A stretch of DNA of 64,000 nt from Candidatus Synoicihabitans palmerolidicus (GTDB lineage Bacteria; Verrucomicrobiota; Verrucomicrobiia; Opitutales; Opitutaceae), in assembly GCA_020809425.1 (NCBI GenBank), contig JAGGDC010000004.1:372001-436000 (forward strand), given 5' to 3'. Within the stretch, counting starts at the first letter, position 1; each line of letters opens with the position of its first letter. Position numbers and translations under genes: made by a program. The notes beneath the pieces were generated by a model. The model made no database searches, was not told where the DNA came from, and saw only the letters and a program-made list of their open reading frames with translations. Positions 18,769-27,995 of the stretch are shown piece by piece.

Positions 18769-19314
18769 TTAGACGCGACGACGCTTGGGGGGACGGCAAC
18801 CGTTGTGCGGAACCGGAGTGACATCGATGATCGAGGTGACCTCGAGTCCGATCGCTTGAATAGCACGAACAGCGCTATCACGACCGAGTCCGGGGCCATT
18901 CACCTTGATCACAACAGCCTTGAGGCCATGAGACATCGCTGCACGCACGGCATCTTGGGCCACAATTTGAGCAGCATAAGCGGTGGACTTACGCGAACCG
19001 CGGAAGTTGCACTTGCCGGCACTGGACCACGAGATCACTGCACCCTTGGGATCGGTGATCGAGACGATCGTATTGTTGAAAGTCGCCAAGACGGAGACGA
19101 TACCCGACGAGATGTTCTTCGAACCTTTCGCTTTGCGGATTTTTACCGCGCCTAACTCTTCGTTGAGCAGGTCTTCAGCAGTAGGTTGCTTCGGCACGCC
19201 GCCGACCATTTCAACCGGCTTTTTTGCCTTGGCCTCGGGAGCGCTGGACTCCGGAGTCGCGGCGGCATCGGCGGGCTTGATTTCTTTTTCTGGAGTGGAA
19301 TTTTCTTCGGCCAT
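18769..19314 (-). CDS. rpsK: 30S ribosomal protein S11 with N-terminal extension
   Basis: 181 residues. The S11 core starts about residue 55 ([20 protein letters not shown]) and ends [13 protein letters not shown] as expected; it lines the mRNA path at the platform. About 55 residues before it are extra: an acidic, Ala/Pro/Glu-rich tract followed by [21 protein letters not shown]. coli S11 is 129 residues. The frame is open throughout and the start at 19314 lies 12 bp from the rpsM stop. Confidence 0.95.
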   Translation of the reverse strand: MAEENSTPEKEIKPADAAATPESSAPEAKAKKPVEMVGGVPKQPTAEDLLNEELGAVKIRKAKGSKNISSGIVSVLATFNNTIVSITDPKGAVISWSSAGKCNFRGSRKSTAYAAQIVAQDAVRAAMSHGLKAVVIKVNGPGLGRDSAVRAIQAIGLEVTSIIDVTPVPHNGCRPPKRRRV

Positions 19315-19326
19315 GGTAGTGGTCCT

Positions 19327-19698
19327 TTACTTCTTGATAACGCCAACAGTACGACGCGGGCCCTTGCGGGTGCGGCTGTTGGTCTTGGTGCGCTGACCAC
19401 GAACGGGAAGACTGCGACGGTGACGGAGGCCACGATAGCAACCAATCGCCTGCAGTCGCTTGAGGTTACCGGTGATTTCACGGCGCAGATCGCCCTCAAC
19501 CACCCACTTGTGTGCAGTGATGACGTTGAGGATCTGATTAAGCTGTTCCTCATTTAAGTCATTGGACCGCATGTCAGGATTCAAAGCTGTTTCTTGAACG
19601 ATTTGGTCGGCCCGTTGTGGTCCGATGCCATAGATGTAGCGAAGCGCGTAAGAGAGCTTTTTCTTCGCCGGGATGTCGACGCCAAGGAGACGAGGCAT
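19327..19698 (-). CDS. rpsM: 30S ribosomal protein S13
   Basis: 123 residues beginning [20 protein letters not shown] with the helix-two-turn-helix motif ([16 protein letters not shown]) and the basic C-terminal tail ([17 protein letters not shown]) that reaches the P-site tRNA. It is the first gene of the alpha cluster, 56 bp after map. No rpmJ or infA fits between map and rpsM. Confidence 0.97.
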   Translation of the reverse strand: MPRLLGVDIPAKKKLSYALRYIYGIGPQRADQIVQETALNPDMRSNDLNEEQLNQILNVITAHKWVVEGDLRREITGNLKRLQAIGCYRGLRHRRSLPVRGQRTKTNSRTRKGPRRTVGVIKK

Positions 19699-19754
19699 AA
19701 TGGAAAGTGTTGGGTGTTGGGAGGAAGGTTAGTTAGAAAAGTAAATCGAGGTGG

Positions 19755-20558
19755 TCAGGCCAATGAGGCATGTACCGGTAGAGACGAATCGAAGTTCGGG
19801 ATCGTGAGAATCTCCGGGCCTTGTTCGGTGGTGAGCACAGTGTGTTCAAAGTGAGCTGAGTCGGATTGGTCCACTGTCGTAATGGTCCAACCGTCTCTTA
19901 ACGTCTTGGTGCGCCAACTGCCAATGTTTACCATGGGCTCAATTGCCAAGGTCATACCGGGGCGTATCAGTTCACCTTTGCCGCGCCGTCCAAAATTAGG
20001 AATTTGTGGCTCTTCATGCATTGATTCGCCAACGCCGTGGCCGACCATGTCGCGGACTACGCTATACCCATGTTTTTCAACATAAGCCTGAACAGCATGA
20101 GATATATCGCCGATGCGGTTGCCGACTGTCGCTTGCTTTATACCGAGACGAAGTGCCTCTTCGGTAACTTGCAATAACTTGGTTCGGGCGGGTGCGATTG
20201 CTCCCACCGGGACCGTAATAGCGTTGTCGCCAATGTATCTGCGATATTCGACGACTACATCCAATGAGATGGTGTCCCCGTCGATAAGGACGCGCTTCAT
20301 ACTACCGATGCCATGAACGACCTCTTCGTTGACGGAAAGACAGGTATAGGCTGGGTAGCGGCGCGAACCAAGTTGATAGCCGTAACACGCGCTGCGAGCG
20401 TTGAGCTTAGCGATGAGCTCCCGGCCAATTTGGTCCAAGTCATAGGTGGTGATCCCAGGCGCCACTTGCTCTCTAAGTGAATAAAGGACGGTGGCTGCCA
20501 CTGCACTCGCATCGCGCATATGCGCAATTGCTTTTGGGTTCTTGATCGGAATGGCCAT
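19755..20558 (-). CDS. map: Type I methionine aminopeptidase
   Basis: 267 residues. It removes the initiator methionine from new proteins. The metal ligands expected in the family are present: Asp in ISLDVVVEYRRYIGDNA (two Asp), His in VGHGVGESMHEEPQIP, Glu in LAIEPMVNIG and Glu in FEHTVLTTE, with substrate-site His in VNEEVVHGIG. The start codon overlaps the stop of the adk-like gene (TAATG), suggesting translational coupling. Confidence 0.96.
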   Translation of the reverse strand: MAIPIKNPKAIAHMRDASAVAATVLYSLREQVAPGITTYDLDQIGRELIAKLNARSACYGYQLGSRRYPAYTCLSVNEEVVHGIGSMKRVLIDGDTISLDVVVEYRRYIGDNAITVPVGAIAPARTKLLQVTEEALRLGIKQATVGNRIGDISHAVQAYVEKHGYSVVRDMVGHGVGESMHEEPQIPNFGRRGKGELIRPGMTLAIEPMVNIGSWRTKTLRDGWTITTVDQSDSAHFEHTVLTTEQGPEILTIPNFDSSLPVHASLA

Positions 20559-21070
20559 TAGGCGGCGAACAAGGTTTCAACATCGCAAATTGCGACACCA
20601 TGAGTGCGGAAGTGATCTAGAACGGCTACAGAGACCAGAGCTTCATCTCCTATGGCGCACGCGGTGAGCGTGACGCCACGGGTATCCAGCCATTCTTCGA
20701 ACACTTGACCTTGGAGCAACGTAGCCGGGAAGTCCGCCAGGACAAAGCCCGCATCAGGTTTGCGCGTCCAAAACCAGCGTCGCATAATGCTTAACATGGT
20801 TTGATCGGGGACTAAGCATCCCCTATCCAACGCCTGCGAGGCTCTAAAGCCAATCAGCGTCTGACGCGAAATCTCCTGCTTGATCATATCAGCAGAAGAG
20901 ACGTGCTCGAGATTCAAAGAACGGGATCGATCAGCCGAGACTGATGATATCGGTCCGAGGACCAATACCTTTGCCTTGGTGGGGCTTCCACCAAGCGAAA
21001 AGGAGGATAAGATGTGCAGACCGCCGAGGTCAATGTAAAGAGTTATTTCCCCCCCCCGAACTGACGCCAT
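20558..21070 (-). CDS. Adenylate-kinase-like protein lacking catalytic residues
   Basis: 170 residues in the chromosomal position of adk (secY-adk-map). The body aligns with adenylate kinase: LEHVSSADMIKQEIS against the usual STGDMLR region, SQALDRGCLVPDQTMLSIMR against the GxLVPD segment, and FVLADFPATLLQGQVFEEWL against LDGFPRT...QA. The P-loop is replaced by LGPISSVSADRSRS, the STGDMLR arginine is Lys, the FPRT arginine is Ala, and no LID domain follows. AMP kinase activity is therefore unlikely. The first 30 or so residues may not be translated; the true start is uncertain and could be a non-ATG codon after the secY stop. Confidence 0.75.
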   Translation of the reverse strand: MASVRGGEITLYIDLGGLHILSSFSLGGSPTKAKVLVLGPISSVSADRSRSLNLEHVSSADMIKQEISRQTLIGFRASQALDRGCLVPDQTMLSIMRRWFWTRKPDAGFVLADFPATLLQGQVFEEWLDTRGVTLTACAIGDEALVSVAVLDHFRTHGVAICDVETLFAA

Positions 21071-22551
21071 AGCCAGATCGCGAGACCAAAGATTAACATC
21101 CCTCCCATGAAGGCAGTCAGCTTGAAGACAGCATCCGAACTAGCCGCATCCCCCAAGGAACCTTGGCGAGTGGAAGCTGAACGTGCACGAACCCTGCCCT
21201 TCTTGAGGAAACCGTCGTAATGGCGTTGCAAAAGAAAAGTTTCGATTTGGCGCATGGTGTCCAAGACCACACCGACCGTGATAAGCATTCCGGTACCACC
21301 GAAAAAGATCGCAATGCGCTGAGGCACATTGAGCTCAAACAATAAAACGTCCGGCAAAACTGCAATAATGGTGAGAAAAATCGCACCAGCCAATGTCAGG
21401 CGCGTCATGATGAAGTCTAGGAACTTTGCCGTTGGTTCTCCCGGACGAACACCTGGGATATAACCGCCGTATTTCTTCAAATCATCCGCGATCTGAATGG
21501 GCTTAAACATCACAGATACCCAGAAATAACTGAAGAACAGAATCAGGAAACCAAACCCGAAGTAATACATCACATGGCCGCGCAGGAGATTTTTCGCAAA
21601 ATCAACGAGGAAATCGAGTTCGATCGCCGCGCCTAATTGGGAAAGAATTTGCTGAGGGAAGAGCAAGATCGCGCTGGCGAAAATAACGGGCATCACACCG
21701 GAGTAGTTCACCTTCAGTGGCATGAAGGAGCTTAGCCCTCCCATAACCTTGTTGCCCACCACGCGCTTGGCGTATTGCACGGGAATTTTCCGTTGGCCTT
21801 GGACTACCATAATTATGCCCATCGTCACTAAGATGAAGAGACCGAACATGATGATTCCCTGCGGCAAACCGAGGGCCTGCACTCCAACTGGAGCAAAGAA
21901 AAGTTGGTAGGTTGCCTGTGCCGCGCCCGGAATGTCGGCCAAAATACCAATCGTGATGAGCAATGACACACCGTTGCCAATGCCTCGTTGGGTGATTTGT
22001 TCACCCAACCACATCAACAACATGGTACCAGCGGTCATGATTATCACCGAGGTCACCAAAAACCACATTTTACTCACAATCACGATATCGCCATATGCGT
22101 TTACATCATAACCGGAGAAAAGCCGGGATGGGTTCTCAAGGGCGAGGATCAGCAACGTTCCTTGGACCAAACAAATCAACACCGTCGCATAGCGTGTGTA
22201 TTGGGTAAGCTTTTGGCGGCCAGCATCACCCTCCTGCTGCAGACGAGAGAGTGCCGGCACAACTGCGGTCATCAATTGGAAAATAATCGATGCGCTGATG
22301 TAAGGCATGATGCCCAACGCACCGATCGCCCCCTGCACGAGCGCCCCGCCCGTGAACATATTATATAGCCCCACGAGAGCACCGGAACCCGCCGCGGTTT
22401 GATCCGCGAAGAATTGCTTAAGTGGCGCAGGATCTAGTCCTGGCAGCGGCACGACGGCAGCAACACGGGCAACAAAGAGCAACGACAACGTGTAGAAGAT
22501 CCGTTGCCGGAGCTCAGGAATCTTCAGCGAGTTCGTAAAAGCGGAGAGCAC
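21043..22551 (-). CDS. secY: Protein translocase subunit SecY with extra C-terminal segment
   Basis: 502 residues. It forms the inner-membrane protein-conducting channel with SecE and SecG. Ten membrane spans are recognisable, including the plug-proximal ALGIMPYISASIIFQLM and the cytosolic loop TYWVSVMF-like FSYFWVSVMFKPIQIADDLK and YGGYIPGVRPGEPT. SecY usually ends just after TM10 (here MRQIETFLLQRHYDGFLKKG). This protein continues for about 50 residues and adds a hydrophobic segment (LTAFMGGMLIFGLAIWLWRQ). The end runs through a C-homopolymer at about 21050, so the stop position should be confirmed. Confidence 0.95.
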   Translation of the reverse strand: MLSAFTNSLKIPELRQRIFYTLSLLFVARVAAVVPLPGLDPAPLKQFFADQTAAGSGALVGLYNMFTGGALVQGAIGALGIMPYISASIIFQLMTAVVPALSRLQQEGDAGRQKLTQYTRYATVLICLVQGTLLILALENPSRLFSGYDVNAYGDIVIVSKMWFLVTSVIIMTAGTMLLMWLGEQITQRGIGNGVSLLITIGILADIPGAAQATYQLFFAPVGVQALGLPQGIIMFGLFILVTMGIIMVVQGQRKIPVQYAKRVVGNKVMGGLSSFMPLKVNYSGVMPVIFASAILLFPQQILSQLGAAIELDFLVDFAKNLLRGHVMYYFGFGFLILFFSYFWVSVMFKPIQIADDLKKYGGYIPGVRPGEPTAKFLDFIMTRLTLAGAIFLTIIAVLPDVLLFELNVPQRIAIFFGGTGMLITVGVVLDTMRQIETFLLQRHYDGFLKKGRVRARSASTRQGSLGDAASSDAVFKLTAFMGGMLIFGLAIWLWRQFGGGK

Positions 22552-22640
22552 TGTTGGTCAGGGGAAAAACGAGGGAGGCGTTTGGGCGATATCAGGGAAA
22601 AGCGGACAAATGATTGTCACTCTGCCCGACGGAAGCCGTA

Positions 22641-23087
22641 TCAAGCGATGATCGCTTCGCCACCGGCCGCTTCAATTTTGGCTTTGGCGGAAGCGGAGAA
22701 CTTGCTGGCGGTCACTTTGAACGCACGAGTGACTTCACCATCACCGAGAACTTTCACGTAACTCTCATCTGCCCGAATAATACCAGCTTGAGCGAGAACC
22801 TCGGAATTAACTTCGGTCACCGTTTCGTCTAACTTGGTGAGATCGCCAATGTTGAGCACGGCAGGTTCGGTGCGGAAGTTGGCTTGATTAAAGCCACGGT
22901 GAGGTAGACGGCGATAAAGGGGCATCTGGCCGCCTTCAAAGCCGATTCGGATTCCGCCGCCGGAGCGGGCCGTTTGCCCCTTACCGCCGCGACCGGAGGT
23001 TTTACCGTGACCGCCGCCTTCGCCGCAGCCTTTACGCTTTTTTCGGTGAATTGCACCGGGTACATTTTTAAGTTCGTGGAGTTTCAT
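22641..23087 (-). CDS. rplO: 50S ribosomal protein L15
   Basis: 148 residues with the glycine-rich N-terminal half typical of L15 (KKRKGCGEGGGHGKTSGRGG, then GFEGGQMPLYRRLPHRGF). It is a late-assembly large-subunit protein. In most spc operons rpmD (L30) sits between rpsE and rplO. Here the gap is 74 bp and holds no rpmD. Confidence 0.96.
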   Translation of the reverse strand: MKLHELKNVPGAIHRKKRKGCGEGGGHGKTSGRGGKGQTARSGGGIRIGFEGGQMPLYRRLPHRGFNQANFRTEPAVLNIGDLTKLDETVTEVNSEVLAQAGIIRADESYVKVLGDGEVTRAFKVTASKFSASAKAKIEAAGGEAIIA

Positions 23088-23161
23088 CGTGTTTCCTCAG
23101 TAGACGCCCCGTTTACATCTGTATTCGGGACTCGGATAATTATTTTAGTAAAAAAAAGAGA

Positions 23162-23836
23162 TCAGGCTTCTGACTTAATCGGGGCACGTAGAGCCTTGAT
23201 GGTCTCACGAACGCGTAGCTGCTTGAGCGCGTCAAAGGTCGCATTGACCACCGCTTGGGAATTATTGGACCCCAGAGACTTCGTGAGCACGTTGTGCACA
23301 CCAGCCGCCTCGAGCACCGTTCGCACTCCACTACCAGCAATCAAGCCAGTTCCAGGTGTGGCCGGGCGGATCAACACCTTACCACCGTCTGAAACGCCAA
23401 ATGCTTCATGCGGAATCGTGTCACCTTTGATCTGCACTTTGGTCATGTGCTTGCGCGCGCCCTCGGTGCCCTTGCGAATGGCTTCAGGAACTTCGTTCGC
23501 CTTGCCTAAGTTGACGCCGACTTGGCCCTTGCCGTCTCCCACCACGACGAGCGCGGAGAAGCTGAATCGGCGACCACCTTTGACGACTTTCGAACAACGA
23601 TTGATGAAGACGACCTTCTCAACGAGATCGGGCCCATCGTCTTGGGAGAAACCATTGTCGCGACCGCCACGGCGATTGCCGCCAGGACCACGGTTGCCTC
23701 CGGGACCACGGTTGCCTCCGGGACCACGGTTACCACCGGGACCGCGATTGCCGCCGGGGCCACGGTTTTGTCCGCCACCGGGACCACGATTTTGGCCAGC
23801 GGGAGAATTAGGAGCAGGGTTGGCGGGGGTGCTCAT
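23162..23836 (-). CDS. rpsE: 30S ribosomal protein S5 with Gly-rich repeat extension
   Basis: 224 residues from ATG 23836 (MSTPANPAP); an ATG two codons upstream is also possible. The S5 core begins about residue 66 ([20 protein letters not shown]), with the double-stranded RNA-binding fold and the C-terminal helical end. S5 affects decoding accuracy and helicase function. Before the core is an unusual stretch of tandem GPGGNR units encoded by 18-bp DNA repeats. E. coli S5 has 167 residues. Confidence 0.95.
   Translation of the reverse strand: MSTPANPAPNSPAGQNRGPGGGQNRGPGGNRGPGGNRGPGGNRGPGGNRGPGGNRRGGRDNGFSQDDGPDLVEKVVFINRCSKVVKGGRRFSFSALVVVGDGKGQVGVNLGKANEVPEAIRKGTEGARKHMTKVQIKGDTIPHEAFGVSDGGKVLIRPATPGTGLIAGSGVRTVLEAAGVHNVLTKSLGSNNSQAVVNATFDALKQLRVRETIKALRAPIKSEA
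23685..23756. repeat. Four tandem 18-bp repeats in rpsE
   Basis: The unit ggaccacggttgcctccg occurs twice exactly (23685-23702, 23703-23720), followed by two variants of the same length (23721-23738, 23739-23756). Degenerate units flank both sides. On the coding strand each unit encodes one hexapeptide made of Arg, Gly, Pro, Gly, Gly and Asn. Confidence 0.95.
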
Positions 23837-23849
23837 AGTCATATCATGC

Positions 23850-24212
23850 TTAGAATTTAAGACCACCCTCACGGGCGGCGTCGGCGAATACCTTAACTTT
23901 ACCATGGTAACGGGCACCATTGCGGTCGAAGACCACATCGGTGATTCCCGCTGCCGTCGCTTGTTCGGCGAAGGCAGTGCCGAGGGTCTCGGCACTGGCT
24001 ACGTTGGCGGCGAGCTTCTGCTTGCGCAAATCGGCGTTGAGGCTGGACAAAAAAACCAACGTCGTACCGGCATCGTCGTCAACAGCCTGGGCGTAAATAT
24101 GTTTGGTGGAAAATTTGACGGAAAGGCGAGGACGGGCGGCGGTGCCGTTGACTTTCTTGCGGATGCGCCATTTGCGCTTTTGGAGAAGCTTGGCTTTTTG
24201 AATCGAGTTCAT
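23850..24212 (-). CDS. rplR: 50S ribosomal protein L18
   Basis: 120 residues. It binds 5S rRNA in the central protuberance. Family sequences visible are [20 protein letters not shown] and the C-terminal [28 protein letters not shown] end. It starts 23 bp after the rplF stop and ends 13 bp before the S5 start. Confidence 0.96.
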   Translation of the reverse strand: MNSIQKAKLLQKRKWRIRKKVNGTAARPRLSVKFSTKHIYAQAVDDDAGTTLVFLSSLNADLRKQKLAANVASAETLGTAFAEQATAAGITDVVFDRNGARYHGKVKVFADAAREGGLKF

Positions 24213-24235
24213 GTGTGCGGTTACCTTTCTGCGCT

Positions 24236-24772
24236 TTAGGCGACGGTCTTACCTTCCTTACGGCGCACGTGCTCGTCGGGGTATTTGACACCTTTACCCT
24301 TGTAGGGTTCAGCGGGGTAATAGGAGCGAATGTTAGCGGCGACTTCGCCGACCAATTGTTTATCTACGCCTTCAACCTTCACCTTGGTCTGGTCGGTGAC
24401 GGTCACCGTGATGCCATCTGGAACCGGATATAGAATCGGGTGGGAATAGCCGAGCGCTAGATCAAGCGTGCTGCCCTTTAGGACCGCCTTGAATCCGACG
24501 CCCGAGATTACAAGATCTTTTGCAAATCCAGTCGTAACGCCTTGGACCATTCCCGCAATGAGCGAGCGAGCGGTACCATACATGGCATTCGCAAAACGAG
24601 TGCTGTCGGCTGGAGCTACGTTAATCTCGCCATCACCTAGAGTGATCGAAGCGGCGGCGTTGAATGTCTTGGTGAGATTGCCTTTGGGGCCCTCGACTGA
24701 CACGGATTGACCGGAAATGTCTACTTTGACTTTGTCCGGAATAGGAATGGGTTGTTTGCCAATGCGGCTCAT
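24236..24772 (-). CDS. rplF: 50S ribosomal protein L6
   Basis: 178 residues beginning [20 protein letters not shown]. Two L6 repeats are visible, with the C-terminal motif [23 protein letters not shown] in the form [20 protein letters not shown]. It lies near the factor-binding site on 23S rRNA. It is in normal spc order between rpsH and rplR. Confidence 0.97.
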   Translation of the reverse strand: MSRIGKQPIPIPDKVKVDISGQSVSVEGPKGNLTKTFNAAASITLGDGEINVAPADSTRFANAMYGTARSLIAGMVQGVTTGFAKDLVISGVGFKAVLKGSTLDLALGYSHPILYPVPDGITVTVTDQTKVKVEGVDKQLVGEVAANIRSYYPAEPYKGKGVKYPDEHVRRKEGKTVA

Positions 24773-24785
24773 GGTGTGGGTCCCT

Positions 24786-25178
24786 TTACCAAATGTTGCA
24801 GAGGAGCTCGCCTCCGGCTTTGTTTCTGCGGCAATCTTGATCCTTCACCAAACCTTTTGAGGTCGACAGGACGCTGATACCCAAGCCGTTAAGCACGCGG
24901 GGAATCTCGGTGTAACCGAAGTAAAGGCGTCGACCCGGAGTCGATACTCGCTTCAAACCAGTGAGGGCGGGAGTGCCACCGACATATTTCATCTTAACGA
25001 TGATCGTCTTGTGGTTGTTTGCATCAGTGCCCTCTGAAACTGCGTTTATGTAGCCTTCAGAATGAAGGATGCCTGCAAGGCTCGCCTTCATCTTTGAATG
25101 CGGTATAACGCATTCATCGATCTTGGCGCGACTGGCATTGCGCAGGCGCGTTAGAAAATCAGCAATTGGATCTGTCAT
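24786..25178 (-). CDS. rpsH: 30S ribosomal protein S8
   Basis: 130 residues beginning MTDPIADFLTRLRNASRAK and ending KAGGELLCNIW, both conserved. S8 binds the central domain of 16S rRNA and in E. coli represses the spc operon. It has the expected length and sits between rpsN and rplF. Confidence 0.97.
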   Translation of the reverse strand: MTDPIADFLTRLRNASRAKIDECVIPHSKMKASLAGILHSEGYINAVSEGTDANNHKTIIVKMKYVGGTPALTGLKRVSTPGRRLYFGYTEIPRVLNGLGISVLSTSKGLVKDQDCRRNKAGGELLCNIW

Positions 25179-25270
25179 TTATGGATGCTTGTTTGGGTCT
25201 CTACCGACGGGTCATATCCGTGGCGCGGGGAGTCGCACCGAAACCCCCGTCGGCTGAAAATGATAATTGT

Positions 25271-25576
25271 TTACCAAGAGGACTTGATGACGCCCGGAAT
25301 CTTTCCGGCGAGAGCAAGTTCACGGAACTGAATACGGGAGAGTCCGAACTGCCGAAGGTAAGCACGAGGGCGGCCACTCAAATTACAACGGTTCTTAATC
25401 CGAACGGGAGACGAGTTACGCGGCAACTGCTGGAGCTTTTTTTGCGCTGCAAAAAAGTCCTCATCGGGAGTTTCCGGGTTAAGCAACGTGGCCTTCAATT
25501 CGGCGCGTTTGACGGCGAACTTTGTGGTCAATTTTTGACGCTTGATATTGCGGTGAATGGCGGAGGTCTTCGGCAT
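25271..25576 (-). CDS. rpsN: 30S ribosomal protein S14 (zinc-independent form)
   Basis: 101 residues, the long form. The conserved C-terminal half is present: [20 protein letters not shown], then [21 protein letters not shown]. The CxxC pairs of the short zinc form are absent; a single cysteine remains. It is placed between rplE and rpsH. Confidence 0.96.
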   Translation of the reverse strand: MPKTSAIHRNIKRQKLTTKFAVKRAELKATLLNPETPDEDFFAAQKKLQQLPRNSSPVRIKNRCNLSGRPRAYLRQFGLSRIQFRELALAGKIPGVIKSSW

Positions 25577-25589
25577 GGCGAGGAAGAGA

Positions 25590-26162
25590 TCAGGCTGCTT
25601 GAGCGGTTTCGGAGGTGCGACGGAAAGGCATACCGAGCAACTTCAGAAGCTCGCGACCTTCGTCGTCAGTGGAGGCAGTGGTTACGATCGTGATATCGAA
25701 GCCGAGGTTACGTTTCGCGTTCTCCACCGTAATCTCGGGGAAAATGGTAAAATCATCGATACCCACGGTGTAATTTCCGTTGCCATCCAAGCGGCTGGGA
25801 ATACCCCGAAAATCTCGAATCGTTGGCAATGCGACGACGATCAAACGGTAAAGGAAGTCCCACATCGATTCACCACGCAGAGTGACATGGGCGCCAATCA
25901 CTTGGCCTTGGCGTAATTTGAAATTTGCCACCGACTTACGAGCCTTGGCGGTAACGGGTTTCTGACCTGCAATAATGGTAAGAGCACGCAGCACATCTGC
26001 GATTTGATTCTTGTCCAAATCAGTGCCGAAACCGGAATTGATGCATACCTTCACCAAGCGTGGTACTTCGTGAACGTTTTTGTAGCCACGATTTTTCGTC
26101 AGATCAGGCACGGCTTGCGCGGCGTAAATGGCTTTGAGGGCGGGAAAATAGGATGAGCTCAT
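25590..26162 (-). CDS. rplE: 50S ribosomal protein L5
   Basis: 190 residues with the L5 signatures [37 protein letters not shown] and [12 protein letters not shown]. It binds 5S rRNA and contacts the P-site tRNA. There is a 129-bp gap between the rplX stop and this start, the longest spacer in the spc cluster, with no gene seen in it. Confidence 0.97.
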   Translation of the reverse strand: MSSSYFPALKAIYAAQAVPDLTKNRGYKNVHEVPRLVKVCINSGFGTDLDKNQIADVLRALTIIAGQKPVTAKARKSVANFKLRQGQVIGAHVTLRGESMWDFLYRLIVVALPTIRDFRGIPSRLDGNGNYTVGIDDFTIFPEITVENAKRNLGFDITIVTTASTDDEGRELLKLLGMPFRRTSETAQAA

Positions 26163-26291
26163 GGCAAGTGTCGTTGGATTTCCGACCCAACGGCGGTAAA
26201 TGAGTAGTTACGGGAAAAAGAGGACGAATAACGCAGTCCAGAGTAGTGGTTGGCAAGTAGTATTACTCGCCATCTCACAGTCACTCTGAAA

Positions 26292-26564
26292 TCAAGCGGT
26301 GGCGACGGCGGTTGGACGCTTCGTGGAAGTGTCAAACTTACTCTTCAACATGAGGTTGGAGATATGAACAGAACCTTCGCGCTCAATGATGCCACCGGAC
26401 TCACCTTCTTGAGTCTTCTTCATGTGGCGCTTGATCATAGCTACGCCTTCGACGCGAACACGGTCTTTGGAAGTTAGAATCTCGAGCACGTTGCCAGTTT
26501 TGCCTTTATGGGCGCCTGCGATAACGGCGACTTCGTCGCCACGTTTGATGTGAAATTTCTTCAT
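26292..26564 (-). CDS. rplX: 50S ribosomal protein L24
   Basis: 90 residues. A KOW motif opens it (MKKFHIKRGDEVAVIAGAHK, GKTGNVLEI). It is an assembly initiator on 23S rRNA domain I. It starts one base after the rplN stop region (26566), so the genes are tightly coupled. Confidence 0.96.
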   Translation of the reverse strand: MKKFHIKRGDEVAVIAGAHKGKTGNVLEILTSKDRVRVEGVAMIKRHMKKTQEGESGGIIEREGSVHISNLMLKSKFDTSTKRPTAVATA

Positions 26565-26565
26565 T

Positions 26566-26931
26566 TTAGAGGACCTCCGGGGCGAGCGATATGATCTTCA
26601 TGAAGTTCTTCGCACGCAGCTCACGGGCTACGGGGCCGAAGATGCGGGTGCCCTTCGGGTTGCCGTCAGCATTGATGATGACGATAGCGTTGGAATCGAA
26701 ACGAAGGTAGCTGCCATCGGCGCGACGAATCGGCGCCTTGGTACGAACGACGACGGCCTTGGCGACCTCGCCTTTCTTCACCGAAGCATCGGTGGAGCTG
26801 TCTTTGATGTTGACGGTGACAATGTCTCCCACAGCGGCGACGTTACGCCCTGCTCCTTTTTTGGAGATCATGTGGGCTTTGCGTGCGCCGGTGTTATCGG
26901 CGATGTCGAGAACGGAACGAAGTTGGATCAT
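26566..26931 (-). CDS. rplN: 50S ribosomal protein L14
   Basis: 121 residues beginning [20 protein letters not shown] and including [20 protein letters not shown]. It sits at the subunit interface. In this class L14 is normally 122 residues, so length is standard. Confidence 0.97.
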   Translation of the reverse strand: MIQLRSVLDIADNTGARKAHMISKKGAGRNVAAVGDIVTVNIKDSSTDASVKKGEVAKAVVVRTKAPIRRADGSYLRFDSNAIVIINADGNPKGTRIFGPVARELRAKNFMKIISLAPEVL

Positions 26932-26967
26932 TGGAAATCTCTCGGATTGTTAAGGGATGGTCTGATC

Positions 26968-27291
26968 TCAGGCTTCAGTCTCTGCGGGGGCGGCGGTGGC
27001 AGCGGTACGTGCGGCAGCGACCTCGACGTCAGCAGAAAGACTAACAATACGAAGCACTCGGAAACGTTTCAGACGGCTGAGGGGACGGGTCTCCATGATT
27101 TCCACTTTATCGCCGACGTGAACTTCGTTCTTCTCGTCATGCACGTGCACAACGGACTTACGGTTGATCACTTTCTTATAGCGAGGGTGAGGAATCTTGT
27201 AAGGAATGGTGACCTTGACGGATTTGTCGCCCGATCGGCTGGTGACCAAGCCGATAAGGGTCTTACGATTGTTGCGGGTCTCTGTGGACAT
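26968..27291 (-). CDS. rpsQ: 30S ribosomal protein S17
   Basis: 107 residues from the start at 27291 (MSTETRNNRKTLIGLVTSRS). The open frame continues upstream into rpmC but that part is not S17. The OB-fold signature KVTIPYKIPHPRYKKVI and VGDKVEIMETRPLSRLKRF are present. It has an Ala/Thr-rich tail of about 18 residues beyond the usual end. Confidence 0.95.
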   Translation of the reverse strand: MSTETRNNRKTLIGLVTSRSGDKSVKVTIPYKIPHPRYKKVINRKSVVHVHDEKNEVHVGDKVEIMETRPLSRLKRFRVLRIVSLSADVEVAAARTAATAAPAETEA

Positions 27292-27316
27292 GGCGTTGAC
27301 TTGATTGGGGCGGCCC

Positions 27317-27511
27317 TCAGGCAGCGTTTTGCTTCTCAGTGCGGATGGTCTCGAGACGCGCGATGTCCTTGCAGATCGAGCGCAACTCGTGGGTCTTCTC
27401 GACTTGGCCAGTGTGCTTGCGCAGACGCAATTGCACGAGGGCTTCACGAGACTCACGGATCTTGGTATCAATTTCGGTCAGCGATAACTCGCGGATTTCC
27501 TTGGAATTCAT
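27317..27511 (-). CDS. rpmC: 50S ribosomal protein L29
   Basis: 64 residues of helical hairpin ([48 protein letters not shown]). It lies at the tunnel exit near the SRP and trigger-factor docking site. Normal order between rplP and rpsQ. Confidence 0.96.
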   Translation of the reverse strand: MNSKEIRELSLTEIDTKIRESREALVQLRLRKHTGQVEKTHELRSICKDIARLETIRTEKQNAA

Positions 27512-27535
27512 GACTTGGATACGGATCGTGCGGTT

Positions 27536-27955
27536 TTAGATGGTGGATTCGCGAACTACGAATCGGCAGTGGAAGGGCAATTTGGCATCGCCCAAACGGC
27601 AGGCTTCCTTGGCAATGGATTGGGGAACCCCCGCGAGCTCGAAGAGCATGGCGCCAGGCTTGATGACGGCCACGTAGTGATCGACCGAGCCCTTACCGGA
27701 ACCCATGCGGACTTCCGCCGGCTTCTTGGTGATGGGCTTATGAGGAAAAACGCGAATCCAGATTTTACCCTTGCGCTTGAGATGGCGATTCATCGTGACA
27801 CGAGCGGCCTCAATCTGACGGCCGGTCATTGCGCCACGAGTCAAAGACTGCAAACCGAACTCGCCGAATGCGATCGTGTTGCCGCCTTTGGCGTTGCCTG
27901 CGCGGGATCCTTTTTGGACTTTGCGGTATTTGGTGCGGGAAGGTGCGAGAGCCAT
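27536..27955 (-). CDS. rplP: 50S ribosomal protein L16
   Basis: 139 residues beginning [20 protein letters not shown]. It includes [20 protein letters not shown] and [20 protein letters not shown]. It is near the A-site tRNA and is needed for peptidyl transferase centre folding. Normal order between rpsC and rpmC. Confidence 0.97.
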   Translation of the reverse strand: MALAPSRTKYRKVQKGSRAGNAKGGNTIAFGEFGLQSLTRGAMTGRQIEAARVTMNRHLKRKGKIWIRVFPHKPITKKPAEVRMGSGKGSVDHYVAVIKPGAMLFELAGVPQSIAKEACRLGDAKLPFHCRFVVRESTI

Positions 27956-27995
27956 TTTGGGTTATCTCCAGTAGTTAATTGTTGGTCAGCGCGCT

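Noticed and set aside
23685-23796. Short tandem repeats considered as a CRISPR array
   Set aside because: The units are contiguous without spacers and stay in the S5 reading frame.
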